64,000 bases of DNA, from positions 248,001 through 312,000 of the forward strand of contig JAZGUH010000722.1 of assembly GCA_037893225.1 (NCBI GenBank), written 5' to 3'. A program made the translations under genes and the position numbers. Below are positions 11,041 through 22,188 of the stretch, piece by piece; position 1 is the first letter of the stretch; every line of letters begins with the position of its first letter. Under the pieces are notes generated by a model. It had not been told where the DNA came from and made no database searches. It was given only the letters and a program-made list of their open reading frames with translations. The DNA comes from Hippasteria phrygiana (lineage: Eukaryota; Echinodermata; Asteroidea; Valvatida; Goniasteridae).

Positions 11041-11269
11041 ATGGCGGCCGAGTTACCCGAACTGCCGCGGTTTGTTCTCCTAACAGACGACGAAATATTG
11101 GAACTTGTAGGCAATGCTGACGCTCCAAATATTTAAATACAAAGAGACAAATCAAATATGCAGTGAAACGATTAGATGAATTTGCAAGACAAGCAGGAAC
11201 AACAATTCAAGCTTTAACTGATTCGGAACTCGACAATGTTTTGTCGCGGTTTTATGCGGGACTGAGAAG
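11041..11269 (+). pseudogene. First exon of a Crypton/DUF3504 (KIAA1958/ZMYM-like) gene, frameshifted
   Basis: ATG at 11041 opens MAAELPELPRFVLLTDDEIL. After a frame change near 11130 the reading continues QIKYAVKRLDEFARQ and then LTDSELDNVLSRFYAGLRR. The D-E-L-x-x-V-L-x-R-F-Y pattern is typical of the domain before the Crypton-type tyrosine recombinase core in KIAA1958, QRICH1 and ZMYM proteins and in Crypton elements. It ends AGAAG|GTAAAC, a plausible splice donor. No downstream exon was found. It is either a transposon remnant or a pseudogene inside a gene 1 intron, on the opposite strand. Confidence 0.55.
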
Positions 11270-11381
11270 GTAAACGGCACGTTGTAAAGTTATACATCAA
11301 GAAATCCATGCATGCAATCTGTCGGATTTATTCAGGCGTTGTATAAAACAAAAAATTGAATGTTTCACATTCGTGCGATGG

Positions 11382-11490
11382 AAAGAATAATTTCATTTGG
11401 TGACAGATGGCATGTTCTATTCCACTCGGCTTCGCCTCGTGGAATAGAACATGCCATCTGTCACCTCATGAAATTATTCTTACCATCACA
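11382..11490. repeat. Near-perfect 109-bp palindrome (foldback element)
   Basis: Left arm AAGAATAATTTCAT, then GGTGACAGATGGCATG and TTCTATTCCAC, is repeated in reverse complement after a short loop around CTCGGCTTCGCCTCG. This is a hairpin of about 50-bp arms with only one or two mismatches, as in young palindromic MITEs. Confidence 0.9.
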
Positions 11491-12730
11491 CTCATAAACA
11501 TTCATTATTTGTATACTATTGAGCTATGCTGATATAGTGGAGTGCTTTTAGTGCGATCGCATCCGTGTCGCGTGAAAAAAGGTCCCAATTTATTACGTCA
11601 CTGATTTAATCGATGCATTTTATATTTTTCCATCTATGAAATCCGTCTCCGTCAAAAACATGAATTAAAACTGATGTTTCCTTATAACTGCAAGATTTTA
11701 TAAGTAACGAATGCCATTTTGGAAAACTCTTCAAGCCGGAATTGATACAATTCTTGTTTAATAATTAAATCCTCTTTTGTTGTACTCAATACCAGAATAC
11801 GACAGAATGTAAAAGTTTCAGTATAAAGTTAAAGAGTTCCGGTCCCATGATAATTATAGTGTAGAAGTGCTTAGTATCTTTCTCAAATGATCAACATATT
11901 CAATATTAAAACAAGCACGTTAAATATATCAAGAGACTGGCATGATACTAATCAACTCAGTTCAGTGATGGGATGCAGGTTGAGTGTGTGTGAAGGTAGT
12001 TGACCTGAAAAGGCACAGACGATTATTTCATTGATTTTAAATAGGTTACCATCTGTGATGACTCCCAGAAAATTATTCCACAGAATATAATAGAGAAGTT
12101 TGATCCCAGCGAGTCGTGAGAGCAACCACACTTTATGAGTAGGATAATACACGAGGAGCTACCGAGTGTATTAACCGTCTTAACACCCTCCAAGAATGTT
12201 TCATTATTGTATAAACGAATGTCGTGTTTTTGTAAAATCAAAAAAGCCAGTAAAAGAATGTTGACAATACATTGGTATGTTGGTCACGTAATCTCTATTA
12301 TCCCCAATTCAAACTACTTGGAGTGCATGGGATATCAATAGGGGAATTCAAATGGCAAACGTTTTTGACACCAAGGTGGGAACATGGCAGTTCGGACAGG
12401 GACTGCAGTAATTTTCTAACGCAAAACACATTCATTCATTTATTCATTCGTGTCATGAATACATTTTTGGGCAATGTGTAAATGGAAAATTATACTGTAA
12501 ACCCTAATCAATTGTCATATATTTGTCCAATGCTGTATTTGTTTGGGAGTAATATAAAAATAAGTTGTAAAATTCGCACTTTGTCCTACAGCTCCTACTG
12601 GGGTCGAGTGTAACACGCCATTCGTAAAATGCAGAATGGCGAGTCGCGCTCCATTCGTGCAAAATAATGAAGAGGGAAAACAATAGTGTGACGTCACAGG
12701 AGGGTGTTAATTACTTTTATTTTTTTATTT
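11491..12730. other. Gene 1 intron continued; no feature
   Basis: AT-rich intronic DNA. No exon, structured repeat or domain recognised. Confidence 0.35.
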
Positions 12731-12731
12731 T

Positions 12732-12955
12732 CAAAATGAACAAAGAAAACTGGCAGGAGCAGGATTCGAACCTGCGACCTCCGAACCTGCGTACATGCGC
12801 TCTACCAACTGAGCTATCTTACCATATGTTGGTAGTCTCCAAAATTGTCAGTATCTTTGTTCGGGTGGGCACTTGTCAGAAGTCATAAACCCATAATGCC
12901 GTATATAGCCAGGGATCACGCCCAATTTTACGATGGGAAGCGACATTGTTTTTTT
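12732..12955 (-). repeat. tRNA-derived SINE, copy 2
   Basis: On the minus strand the head (12823-12750) has an A box TAGCTCAGTTGGTAGAGCGC and a B box GGTTCGAATCC. About 120 bp on its 5' side (12835-12950) match the sequence upstream of the head at 27.5 kb, including GTGATCCCTGGCTATA-like and TTCGGGTG-like words. The conserved unit is thus longer than the tRNA head. Confidence 0.8.
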
Positions 12956-13370
12956 AGTTTTTTTAGGTTTGGCAGTAGTGAGTAGTTTTGTAGCAGATCT
13001 TACTTAGATCGGTGGTCACACCACAACATTAGATACTGGTACATACAAATTAGGAAGTATAGGTTCGACCTAATATGCTATAATATCTTCGGCAAAGCGG
13101 TAATACCTCTGTCAAGCTTCGCGAAAATTATTATAGGGGACCGAGTTTGAGAACCTCAAGCAACTAGAAACTTGATATGGTAAGTGCTGAAAATTGTCTC
13201 GTGGGAATGACCGGGGAAGACAAATTGAGAGTGAATTTTATTTTAAGGACAATCTAAATTAGCTGTAAAGGGAAAGGGATGGTATATGGATAACGATATG
13301 GTAAAACACAAGTGCAGAGATAATGGATGGAAACATTGAAAGAGACATTGACAGACAAAAATGCTCCTAC

Positions 13371-13694
13371 CTATCACCGATGCTGATATGACTGCAAAGG
13401 TTTTGCCAACACCAGTGGAACAAGTGTACTTCCCGGAATGCCTGTTTTGAACAAATTTAATCAACAACCCAAAATTAAATCCGAGGTCGAAGCCTGGGTC
13501 ACTTCTGCCGTGATTGTTATACACGGTGTACTGGAGGATATGTCGATCGCCGTCCGCATTATGTTTCGTCCAGTGGATTCCGCAGGGTTTCTCATCTGGT
13601 GTCCAGCTGACGCATGGTAGGATCTGCTCCATTCCCTCCTGAAGGTAGAATGATGTTTCTGTAGCCCTCAGGGCGTAGGGAGCTCGGGATTCTT
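13371..13694 (-). CDS. Gene 1 Ig-type exon b
   Basis: 108-codon exon between acceptor ACAATGCAG and donor GATAG|GTAGGA, phase 1 at both ends. It has LPC and a first-sheet Trp (CGIHWTKH), FGLLIKFVQNRHSGKYTC with the classic D/S-x-G-x-Y-x-C end, then VISASVIG. The closest relative in the window is gene 3 exon 60673-60993 (same SFYL start, LPC, FGLLI). No stop or frameshift. It should fold as a V-like Ig domain in the extracellular part. Confidence 0.85.
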
Positions 13695-13860
13695 CTGCAT
13701 TGTAGAACAATTATTAAACCTTTTCTGCTTTGACTTTTAAATTTTCCAAACATAGAGTTCCTAGCACCAAGGAACATTTATTCCACTTAAATAGTTAATT
13801 TGAATAGCCGGGGCGTAGAAGAGAGTCGGGGATGTTTGTAATTTAGTTATGTTCTTAATT

Positions 13861-14160
13861 CCCCCCCCCCCCCCCCCCCCCCCCACAGTCGTGTGGGACG
13901 AGTCTACTAGCGAATACTTACCCGTAGAGCCACTACCAATGCATATTTCCCTAGAGGGCGCAATACACTCGCTAAGATTTCACACAATAGCCTTCCCACC
14001 ATGCCCCACGGCACACCCGCCATGTTAGCTTCCTCTTTTCTCGAGCGATAGCAGGCAGATTCGCATCGAGCCCTCTGTGGGGAGGAGGGAGGGATGCTCT
14101 ACGGGTAAGTATTCGCTAGTAGACTCGTCCCACACGACTGGGGGGGGGGGGGGGGGGGGG
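13861..14160. mobile_element. DIRS-derived hairpin element flanked by C24 and G21 tracts
   Basis: A stem of about 45 bp (CAGTCGTGTGGGACGAGTCT from 13887, complement ending about 14140) encloses roughly 170 bp. The interior 13930-14040 is the reverse complement of the right end of the neighbouring DIRS element (about 19812-19925). The stem's inner part (ACTTACCCGTAGAGC) is related to the DIRS terminal repeat. The poly(C) on the left (13861-13884) and poly(G) on the right (14140-14160) are also mirror images. It looks like an internally deleted DIRS relative abutting the full element. Confidence 0.75.
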
Positions 14161-14378
14161 AGTCTACAGCGCTCATCTTACCCGTAAAGCCACTACCAAT
14201 GCAGAGTAGCACCGCTTTTAGTGGTGGGAGTGAGATGCCACTGTGTGAGTCTAGGACACTCCATATAGAGGGGTATCACTGTTGGGAGAAATTGGTTAAT
14301 GCAACAGTATACAACCCTCAGTTACCAGCGGAAGCCACATAAACACGAGATGTGAGCTTACTGGTGGAGCGAACCCGT

Positions 14379-15600
14379 CTACTGGAGTTGCTGAGAGGTA
14401 GATTGCGAGGCCTGCGAGGCCGCATCGCTCGCTACCCGCAACGCCGCTCTCCCAGCACGTCCCTCAGTCTGGAGGACGTCTCGCAGGTAGCAGGCTGTAA
14501 AAGTGTTCGACGTCTTCCAGCATGCTGCCTGGGTGATATCGGCCAAGGGAACCCCTTTGAAGAAGGCCCATGACGTCGCCACTGCCCTGACGTCGTGAGC
14601 ATGCACTTCAGAGCAGGCGGATGATGTATCCGGCCAGGTCTGTGAAGCCGTCCGAATAGCAGTCACAATCCAGCGCGTGATGGTGCTTTGTGAGGCTGGA
14701 CGATATGGAGGGGTGGAGGTGACGAACAGGCTCGTCGCCTTGCCCCGGATCAGTGCGGTCCTGTTGAGGTACCACTTGAGTGTGCGAACAGGGCACCATG
14801 TCCTATCTTCCAGTACAGATGACTGCGAGCGCATGTCTGGTACGAAGATGTCTGGTGGAGCAAAGGACTCGGACTGGTTCTTCGTGAGAAAGGACGCATT
14901 TGGGACTAGACGTACCCCATTCGGTTCCCAGCGAATGTGGCCCGGATCAACAGATAGGGCATGTAGTTCGCTACGACGCCGTGACGTAGCCACCGCTAGC
15001 AAGAAAGCGAGCTTGACGGATAAGTCGAACAAGGTCGCCTGGCCCATTGGTTCGTAGGGGGCGCGTGATAGCGCCCCCAGAACGTTGGAGAGGTCCCAAG
15101 AAGGAAGGAGCTTATGAATTGGTGGCCTCTCTAGAAACATTCCTCAAAGGATGTGACCCAGGGCATGGCTACTGGTAATTGATGACCCGTCCGCGAAACC
15201 TTGATGGACGGCCGCAATAGCCGAACGGTAGTTCCGGATCGTGGCTACTGTGAGGCCCGAGTTGAACAGGTAAACAAAGAAGTCACCAATGTCGGTTATA
15301 GGTGAATTGACTGGATCAACCGAATTCCGTCCACACCATTTGTAGTAATGGCGTAGGCGGCTATTGTAGACTTTCCTCGTGGAAGGTCTACGACTGCGTG
15401 CCGCGAATACGGCAGCGTCCTGCGAAAGGCCCGCTGCTCGGAAGGAGCGTTGGACAATTTCCAGCACGTCAGGTGAAAATCCCCGGGTGCTGGGTGAATG
15501 AACCGCGAGCGAGGCTGAGACAGAATGTCCGGTCGAGGTGGAAGAATTAATGGTCGGTGCACCAAGAGCCGGATCAACCGGGGGAACCAGGGTTGACGCG
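14379..15600 (-). pseudogene. DIRS tyrosine recombinase, one in-frame stop
   Basis: The N-terminal SAM-like part reads RRPSTRKVYNSRLRHYYKWC, then NYRSAIAAVHQGF. One TGA near 15145 interrupts the frame, which otherwise continues with MFLERPPIHKLLPSWDL. Catalytic residues are present: Arg in SRRRSELHAL, the HDVRAVATSWAF block with His and Arg, and the nucleophile Tyr in TACYLRDV. The open frame extends upstream to about 16304, overlapping RNase H in another frame. The last 30 residues are Ala/Ser/Gln-rich. Confidence 0.85.
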
Positions 15601-17422
15601 GCCAAAACGGGGCGACAAGGAGGATCCTGCATCGTTCCTGTTCTATCTTCGTCAGTACCCGAGGGATCAGGGATATAGGCGGAAAAGCGTACGCGAACAT
15701 CCCTTTCCAGGGCATCGAGAGGGCGTCTACATGCCACGCCCTCGGATCTGGGTATCTGGTGCAATACACCGGCAGCTGGTTGTTGACCGCTGACGCAAAC
15801 AGGTCTACATGAGGGCGGTCGATGAGCGTGAAGATCTGCGCGACCACCCGGGGATGTAGCGTCCACTCTGTTGGACGGATTACTCCCCTGGAGAGGGCAT
15901 CGGCTATCGAGTTGTCCACTCCTGGGATGTGGAAGGCCAACAACGTGATGTTGGACCTTATGCACCAATGGAGTACTTCCCACGTCAGGAGGCAGAGCTG
16001 GGGTGACCGTGTGCCTCCCTCGTGGTTGAGGTATGCCACAACTGTGACATTGTCGCATTTGATTAGGACAGACCGATCCCGGACGTACGGTTGAAAATGT
16101 CTGAGGGCATTGAACACCGCCAGCATCTCCAGAACATTGATATGTAGGGATCGCTAGTCCGGAGTCCACTCTCCCGCGGCTTGGCGCGGGTAAAGCAGAG
16201 CTCCCCAACCCAAGCCCGAGGCGTCCGTTGTTACGGTTACCGTCGGTTGTGGCTGCGGAAAGGTCACTCCGCGCATGAGGTTTGACGGATCGGACCACCA
16301 CCACAGGTGTGGGCGTAGAAATACCGGAACCGGAACCATATCATGGATGAGGTGGTATTTCGGTCGTAAGTGAGCGAGGAGCTGGAGCTGGAGCGGGCGC
16401 ATGTGGAGTCGGCAGTGAGGCACGAGATCCACCATGCTTGCCATGAGGCCAAGCAGTTTCAGCCATGCTGCTGCTGGGGCCAATGTTACTGCGAGGAATA
16501 GATCGACGCACTGCTGCAGATTCTGAACTCGCCTGTCCGTCGGGAAAACCATGTTCGTTCTGAGGTTCATTACAGCCCCTAAGAACGTTGGGAGTTGTGT
16601 AGGAATTGGGTGTGATTTTCTTCTGTTTATCAGAAACCCAAGACGCGTGGCTAACTGTACGGTTGAGGCGAGTGCTCGGCTGGTTTCGTGCCGTGAACGG
16701 CCCACTATCAGCCAGTCGTCCAAATACATGAAGATTGAAATGCCGCTCGCGTGGAGGGCTGCTCCCACCGACTTCACAATCCTCGTGAAAACCCGAGGAG
16801 ATGTGGACAGCCCGAATGGGAGAGCCGTAAATTCGTAAGTCACGTTTCGGTAATGGAAGCGGAGGAACCGATAGTGACTCGGAAGAATGGGGACATGAAG
16901 ATACGCGTCCTGCAGGTCGAGTGTAGCCGCCCATGCTTGGGCCGGAATCGAACCGAGGACCACCCGGAGCGTGTCCACACGGAACCGTTCGGGGCGGATG
17001 AAGCTGTTTAATGGCTTCAGGTTAAGAATAGGCCGCCATGTTCCCGTGTCCGTTTTTGGTGTGAGGAAAAAGGACGACAGGAAACCAGGTGACCTCCCCG
17101 ACCGCGGAACCACGCGTATCGCTTTGTTCCGGAGGAGAGACTCGATTTCCGACTCTAGCGCCAGGCGTTTGGCGGGGTCGGGTGGAGTTTCCGTGTGACG
17201 AATTACTGTGTCCGACTGGGGGGTGCTCGTGAAATCCAATGTGTACCCGTGCTGGATTGTCTTGAGCACCCACCGGTCGGAGACGACCTGGGACCAGGGC
17301 CCTGCGAAGGCTTGGAGGCGGCCACCCACGGGCCCGGCTGTGGGGGGCCACCAGGGTGTGGGCGCGTCACTTGCGCTACCCTCCGGAAAACCGGGGGGCC
17401 GACGGCTTAAAGGTCTGGCCAC
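15296..17422 (-). pseudogene. DIRS reverse transcriptase-RNase H, one in-frame stop
   Basis: RT motifs in order: FLTPKTDTGTWRPILNLKPL, ATLDLQDAYLHVPI, ALPFGLSTSPRVFTRI, and the catalytic box FMYLDDWLIVG. The thumb includes KLLGLMASMVDLVPH. RNase H follows with VTTDASGLGWGALLY and, after a TAG near 16153, HINVLEMLAVFNALRHF, IKCDNVTVVAYLNHEGG and VDNSIADALSRG. All key Asp/Glu residues are visible. The single stop sits just before HINVLEM and probably reflects one substitution. It copies element RNA into DNA if restored by readthrough or drift. Confidence 0.9.
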
Positions 17423-19656
17423 TCAGTCGGAAGGATTGGCCTCGGCGGGGACCCGTGTATGGAGGGCGTGCCGAAGATTGAGCCGTTGACGCGGCGGGAA
17501 AACGCCCGCGGGTTCTGCCCTGTGGAAGCCTGAAGCGGCCTGCTGGGGCCCGGGGGCTCGACTTGGCCTTAGGTTGAGGCTGTGCTGTCGACTTCTGGGC
17601 AGGCTTGCGAAGATTTATCTTATCGGTAGCCTCTATTCGCTTCGCTTCGGCCTCCATGGAGGCCTGGAACTGATTGGCGAATAAATCCGGGCCAAATAAT
17701 GGTAAAGCCTCTATCCGCTTCCTGGCCCCTTCCGAGGGGAGGTACAGGGAATCGAGGATATTGGCCCGACGGACGGATGTTGCCATCACCGAAATACAAG
17801 CAAACTGCTCCAAAGTCAGGCGGAGGGTTTCGTCAAGGCAGCGGAAGGCTGCGGAGAGCATGTCCGCAGGAACGGTAGCCCCGTCCACACAGCCTCTGAC
17901 CAGGTACTCCGACAGCAGTAGGAGGAACGAGGTCGAGCGCATGCCGAATCTGGAGGCCCAGTCTGTCTTCCTCAAAGTGTCCTCGATCTTATTTCTAGTA
18001 CGATCGGTAAATAGGGCACGTGTCGAACCCGACCCACTACCATCAGCGGCCAGCTTGTCTCTGGCAGAGTCAGGGACTGTTGGTACTGTAAAATAGTCGT
18101 CAAAGTCCTTCGATGGGAAACGGAAATAACCGTTGGTACGTTTGTCGAAGGACTGCCACGTTTTGCGATCCGCTACGGCCTGGATATGTTTAATGCAAAA
18201 CTGGTCCAGGGGTAGGGTCGTGAAGGGCGTCAAGCGTCCCGCAGGGATATCCTATGCGGTACGCTGTTTGAACGATTGCTGGGCCCGAGGGTTTTGGTTC
18301 CTCAGCGGAAGTGTCTGGAAGACCCAAAACCCGGATCATGTCGCGTTGAACCAGACGCAACTGTGTCTCGATGGGGGAGAGATGATGTGTGTCAAGCATG
18401 TCACCCTCTGCATCAGACAACCCCTGGTCCGAATCCGTGGCCTCCGTAGCTGGTGTCCGCTCACGATGGAGGGGCACCGCCGGCACTGAGTCCCCATCCG
18501 ACCCCGAGAAAACTGCTGAAGGGTGGATGGAAATGGCCGGAGGTGAGGCCGGGGCACGACCCAAAGCCTGGGGGAGATGTTGTTGGTCACGACGAACCCA
18601 ACCCTGGACGTCCCGAGTCGGCGGAGCGACAACGGGGGCGACACTGGGGGCGAGTTGACCGAAGTGCGGGGCCGGCTGACCCATCTGGGGGGAAAACAGG
18701 CCCGCGCTCGGGGCGAGTTGGCCCGCAATGGGGGCGAACCGTCCCGTGTCCGGGGCGAGTCGGCCAGCGTGTGGGGCGAGTTGGCCCACTGGCGCGAACC
18801 CCGCAGTTGACAAGGTCGACAGGGACGCTGTGAACGCCTGGAAAGCCTGTAAGAGATCCGCATTGAAAACGGACTCCGCATGTTTGCGGTGTTTCCGGGA
18901 GCGGTCCGAGGACGATGGTGTGTCCAAGGAACGGTGACGTTTCGTACGCGATTTCCCTTTCTTGACTGGGCGACCCCGCAAAACCTCAGTATCCGAGGGC
19001 TCGGTGGAGGGCGGGATCGCTGGAATTCCGGAGCATCGGAGTAAGTCCGAGGCAGAGGAAAAACTCGCAACGGGGACCCATGGGTCCCCCACCGAACGGC
19101 CAGGGGCTAACGGCCCGGGCGGATCGGTGATTGCGCTGCCCGCCAGGGTGGCACCGCTACCCTGGGTCCCGTGGTCATATGCCAGTGACCCATGGGTAGA
19201 GGCGGGCAGATTGGTCACGCTGAGCGTGGCCGTAGCCTTGGCCACACTGGCCGGGATCGGGGGGTGGCCATAGGCAAAGGAAGGCAACTCGGCGGGGAGG
19301 GTGTCCCGCTTGCCTTTGAAGCTTTGGACCGTGGTGCGCGATTTTTGGCTACTCTTACCGGTCAGCTTCTTAGTCGGCTGGTTTTCCCCGTTATCCGCGG
19401 CCGGGGGAACGGGCTGAATATAGCCCGATCCCCGGCCTATGGGGAGGCCACTGCCCGTTTCCGGGCAGCGGAGTGAAGTCTGTGTACGGGGGAGGGTGGC
19501 CCCAACAGATTCACGGTCGGAGGCAAGGCCATGGGAGGAGGGTGTCTCCCTGGGCTCGCCCCCCGGAGGTGCGGGCAGTCCCGTGGAACCCACGTCCACG
19601 GGTACCGCCCCGCACCGAGCCGACTTACGCTTCACATTTTTCTCCCGTGAAGCCAT
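17376..19656 (-). pseudogene. DIRS gag-like ORF with one frame change
   Basis: Begins MASREKNVKRKSARCG at 19656 and runs 488 codons through Pro/Ala/Gln-rich repeats (PxxGQLAPxAG units near 18.7 kb). The frame shifts once near 18190-18235, and the second part carries DRKTWQSFDKRTNGYF and RFGMRSTSFLLLLSEYLVRG, then an Arg/Pro-rich tail ending SAPRFSGG. The end overlaps the start of the RT frame. The shift may be mutational or programmed; one copy cannot tell. Confidence 0.7.
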
Positions 19657-20389
19657 GACTATCGAAATAACAAACTAAACACAAGAATACAAACTCTACA
19701 ATCTTTATTCAAGAATACTTAGCAAATGTACGGCAGACGTAGACGTAAACTGCGTGTATAACGCCACTGAACAAATTTCACGTCCTACGCTGATCAGCGC
19801 TAAGAGAAAAGAGGACGCTAACATGGCGGGTGTGCCGCGGGGCATGGTGGGAAGGCTATTGTGTGAAATCTTAGCGAGTGTATTGCGCCCTCTAGGGAAA
19901 TATGCATTGGTAGTGGCTCTACGGGTAAGATGAGCGCTGTAGACTTTGGTTATTCGTGGGGGCAGAAATACATGAAAAGCCTAGTGTAGGGACCAGTTGT
20001 TTCTGTCGTCTACTCCTCGCAGATAGTCGGCACAGTTCAACTTTGCCAGTCTTCTAGATTGGCTCCTGGTTCTTCAATTTACTTGAATATGGGGAGCGGT
20101 AGCGAGTAATTACTATCTGGAAGAATCTCTTTCCAGTGGATGTATGGTTATTAAATATTTTGATATTATATAGTGCATTGCCATTTTCCAATCCCTTCAC
20201 AAACTTCCCCCAAGTACGCGTGCTTTCAACCGATAATTCTCCGCGATTCAAACCCGTATGCGTACATATGGGGACAGGAACCTGCCCGACTCTCTTCATT
20301 CTTGCTGTATGCAATGACTGTGTACTTCGTCACGTGTGCGTGGACATATCTGAGGCACTTCGGTAGAAAGATATTGCAATAATTTTTAC

Positions 20390-20734
20390 CTGTCACAGAG
20401 ATTTCCGTCAGACAACTCCTTTGCCAGCCATTTGACCAAAAAACGTGACACCAGAGCCGCCGAGAATTACTTAAAGCGTCCGGCGAGTTGATAATAAGGG
20501 ATGCATCACTATTAATATTATAACCGGACTGAACTTGAAGAATAGTCGCATCAGAGAAACGAGCGATAATGATGTCTGTATATGTCGTGACACCCTCTCC
20601 CGTTGACCAATACACTACGGATATCTGTGGCTGCCGTAGCTCTGGAGCGCACTGACACGGGATAGTCCGTCTGCGTCCTCGCTGTAAAATAGCGGAAGCT
20701 GATCCGTCACTGGTGCTTGCCGGAAACTTGTCAT
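20390..20734 (-). CDS. Gene 1 Ig-type exon c (intact copy)
   Basis: 115-codon exon from acceptor AATTTGCAG to donor GACAG|GTAAAA, phase 1 on both sides. It has RTIPCQCAPE (first Cys pair), ISVVYWSTGEGVTTYTDIII, NINSDASLIINS and a last-strand RRLWCHVFWSNGWQRSC, ending EISVTG. It is the only undamaged member of the c type: the copies in genes 2 and 3 carry stops and other lesions. It would be the second domain from the N-terminus. Confidence 0.85.
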
Positions 20735-21021
20735 CTGCAAATTAAGGAGAGTTGCGGTGAAACAATTATACATTAGAGGGAGTTTGAGTCCCACATATAT
20801 AAATCCACTGAAAATGTTCGTGATGTTTGTTATTTTTATGTAAGACCCCCTAAAAATTACTTTTTTTGTGGAACAGTTACTTCAATGTTGGCCATTCCCC
20901 CCTAGTCGCCCCTCATTATCATTCCAAGGTAACCCACCCTGGTCAGACATGGTTGTTTATTGCCGAGTAAGGGAATTCGGGTAGGGCAGCCTCGTGTTTG
21001 AAGTGGTTGTGGTGATGTGGC
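20735..21021. other. Gene 1 intron; no feature
   Basis: No exon or repeat recognised. Confidence 0.3.
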
Positions 21022-21119
21022 ATTCCGTTTACTGCTAAGGTGTAGAACAGACCGTTCTCCAAGCTCCTTACGGGATCGCCACTTTTTACTATTTTTGCCC
21101 CACCACTCTCAACACAGGT
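21022..21119 (+). repeat. Direct repeat, copy A (98 bp)
   Basis: Starts ATTCCGTTTACTGCTAAGG and ends CTCAACACAG. It is about 98% identical to 22091-22188. Here the copy is followed by GTGAGT, a splice-donor-like sequence absent from copy B. Confidence 0.85.
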
Positions 21120-22090
21120 GAGTTTTCCTTTTATTCTTTCATCTATATGCAAGAATAGGATTACCTAAATTATAGTTATTAAGTTGTTAAACTGAAGAGG
21201 CATTATATTATGCAGGATAGTGTTCATTTCTTCTTATAAATTTGTCATGTTGTATAGAGCAATTGTATTGATCATTTTTTCCTTTCAACCGGCATGGTTG
21301 ATGATGAGCCGATGAGATATTTCTCACATTTAGTCGAGTATCAATTGGATTGATTCCAAACTTATTATGATTATGATTTCACGTCATAATATATTGCTCG
21401 GACATAATCTTGCACTCAACGACATTCATTAGATTGCTTGATATTTAATTTGTTTAGTTTAGCATTTTATTTATCTGTTATATTAATTGAATATCTGATG
21501 AGGTTTCGTGAACATTAATTTGCTAGTTATATTCAGGTCAAACTTATAGAGTTCTGTTTCAAATATATTCGTTTCATTTATAATCTTTAGAGTAGTTATG
21601 ATTCCTGTTCTAGACGACGAGCCATATTCGATTTCACCTTTAAGTCTATAACCAATCCATTCACATTATTTTCCGTGTGGCAACTTCAGCACTGCCCCTT
21701 TAACTTAGCTGTGACCACTTGTAAGAATGGCCTTGTAAGTTCAGTGGCAGCACTGACTGTGCGGTCATAAATCGGTCGTTCATTATGCACAAGGCATACG
21801 TGAGCCGGGATATACCCCAGGCCAGCTCTTTCTAGAAGTTATTTGACCTCCTATGAGCCAGCACTAATCGTTTCACCATTCACTTTGTTTTTTGTAAACA
21901 AGACTGCATTTTGGCTCATGTTAGGAAAGCGGGTTTAAAATTAATAATTATGTCATCTTGTTTTATTATTTAGTGAAGGATAATTTGAGTTGTTATTATT
22001 TAGGCTTGTGTTAATTTTTTGGTTACTGATTTTGTTATTTAGGATTATTTTATACTAGGATTTAATAATTAAATAATCCTAGTAGAAATA

Positions 22091-22188
22091 ATTCCGTTTA
22101 CTGCTAAGGTGTAGAACAGACCGTTCTCCAAGCTCCTTATGGGATCGCCACTTTTTACTGTTTTTGCCCCACCACTCTCAACACAGGT
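22091..22188 (+). repeat. Direct repeat, copy B (98 bp)
   Basis: Differs from copy A at about two positions and continues GTTGTTGTTCGAC instead of a donor. With copy A it brackets about 970 bp of AT-rich DNA without a recognisable ORF. These may be remnants of a terminal-repeat element. Confidence 0.85.

Larger units (their letters stand above)
14161..19945 (-). mobile_element. Nearly complete DIRS1-like retrotransposon in a gene 1 intron
   Basis: Inverted terminal repeats of about 43 bp mark the ends: AGTCTACAGCGCTCATCTTA at 14161 and its complement ending at 19945. Coding runs on the minus strand as gag, RT-RNase H and tyrosine recombinase, the last two overlapping in different frames as is usual for DIRS1-like elements. 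GC content is much higher than in the surroundings. Only a few lesions break the ORFs, so the copy is young. It lies between Ig exons c and b of gene 1, in the same transcriptional sense as the host gene. Confidence 0.9.

Noticed and set aside
14677..19678. Plus-strand open frames across the DIRS element
   Set aside because: Antisense shadows of GC-rich gag, RT and recombinase frames.
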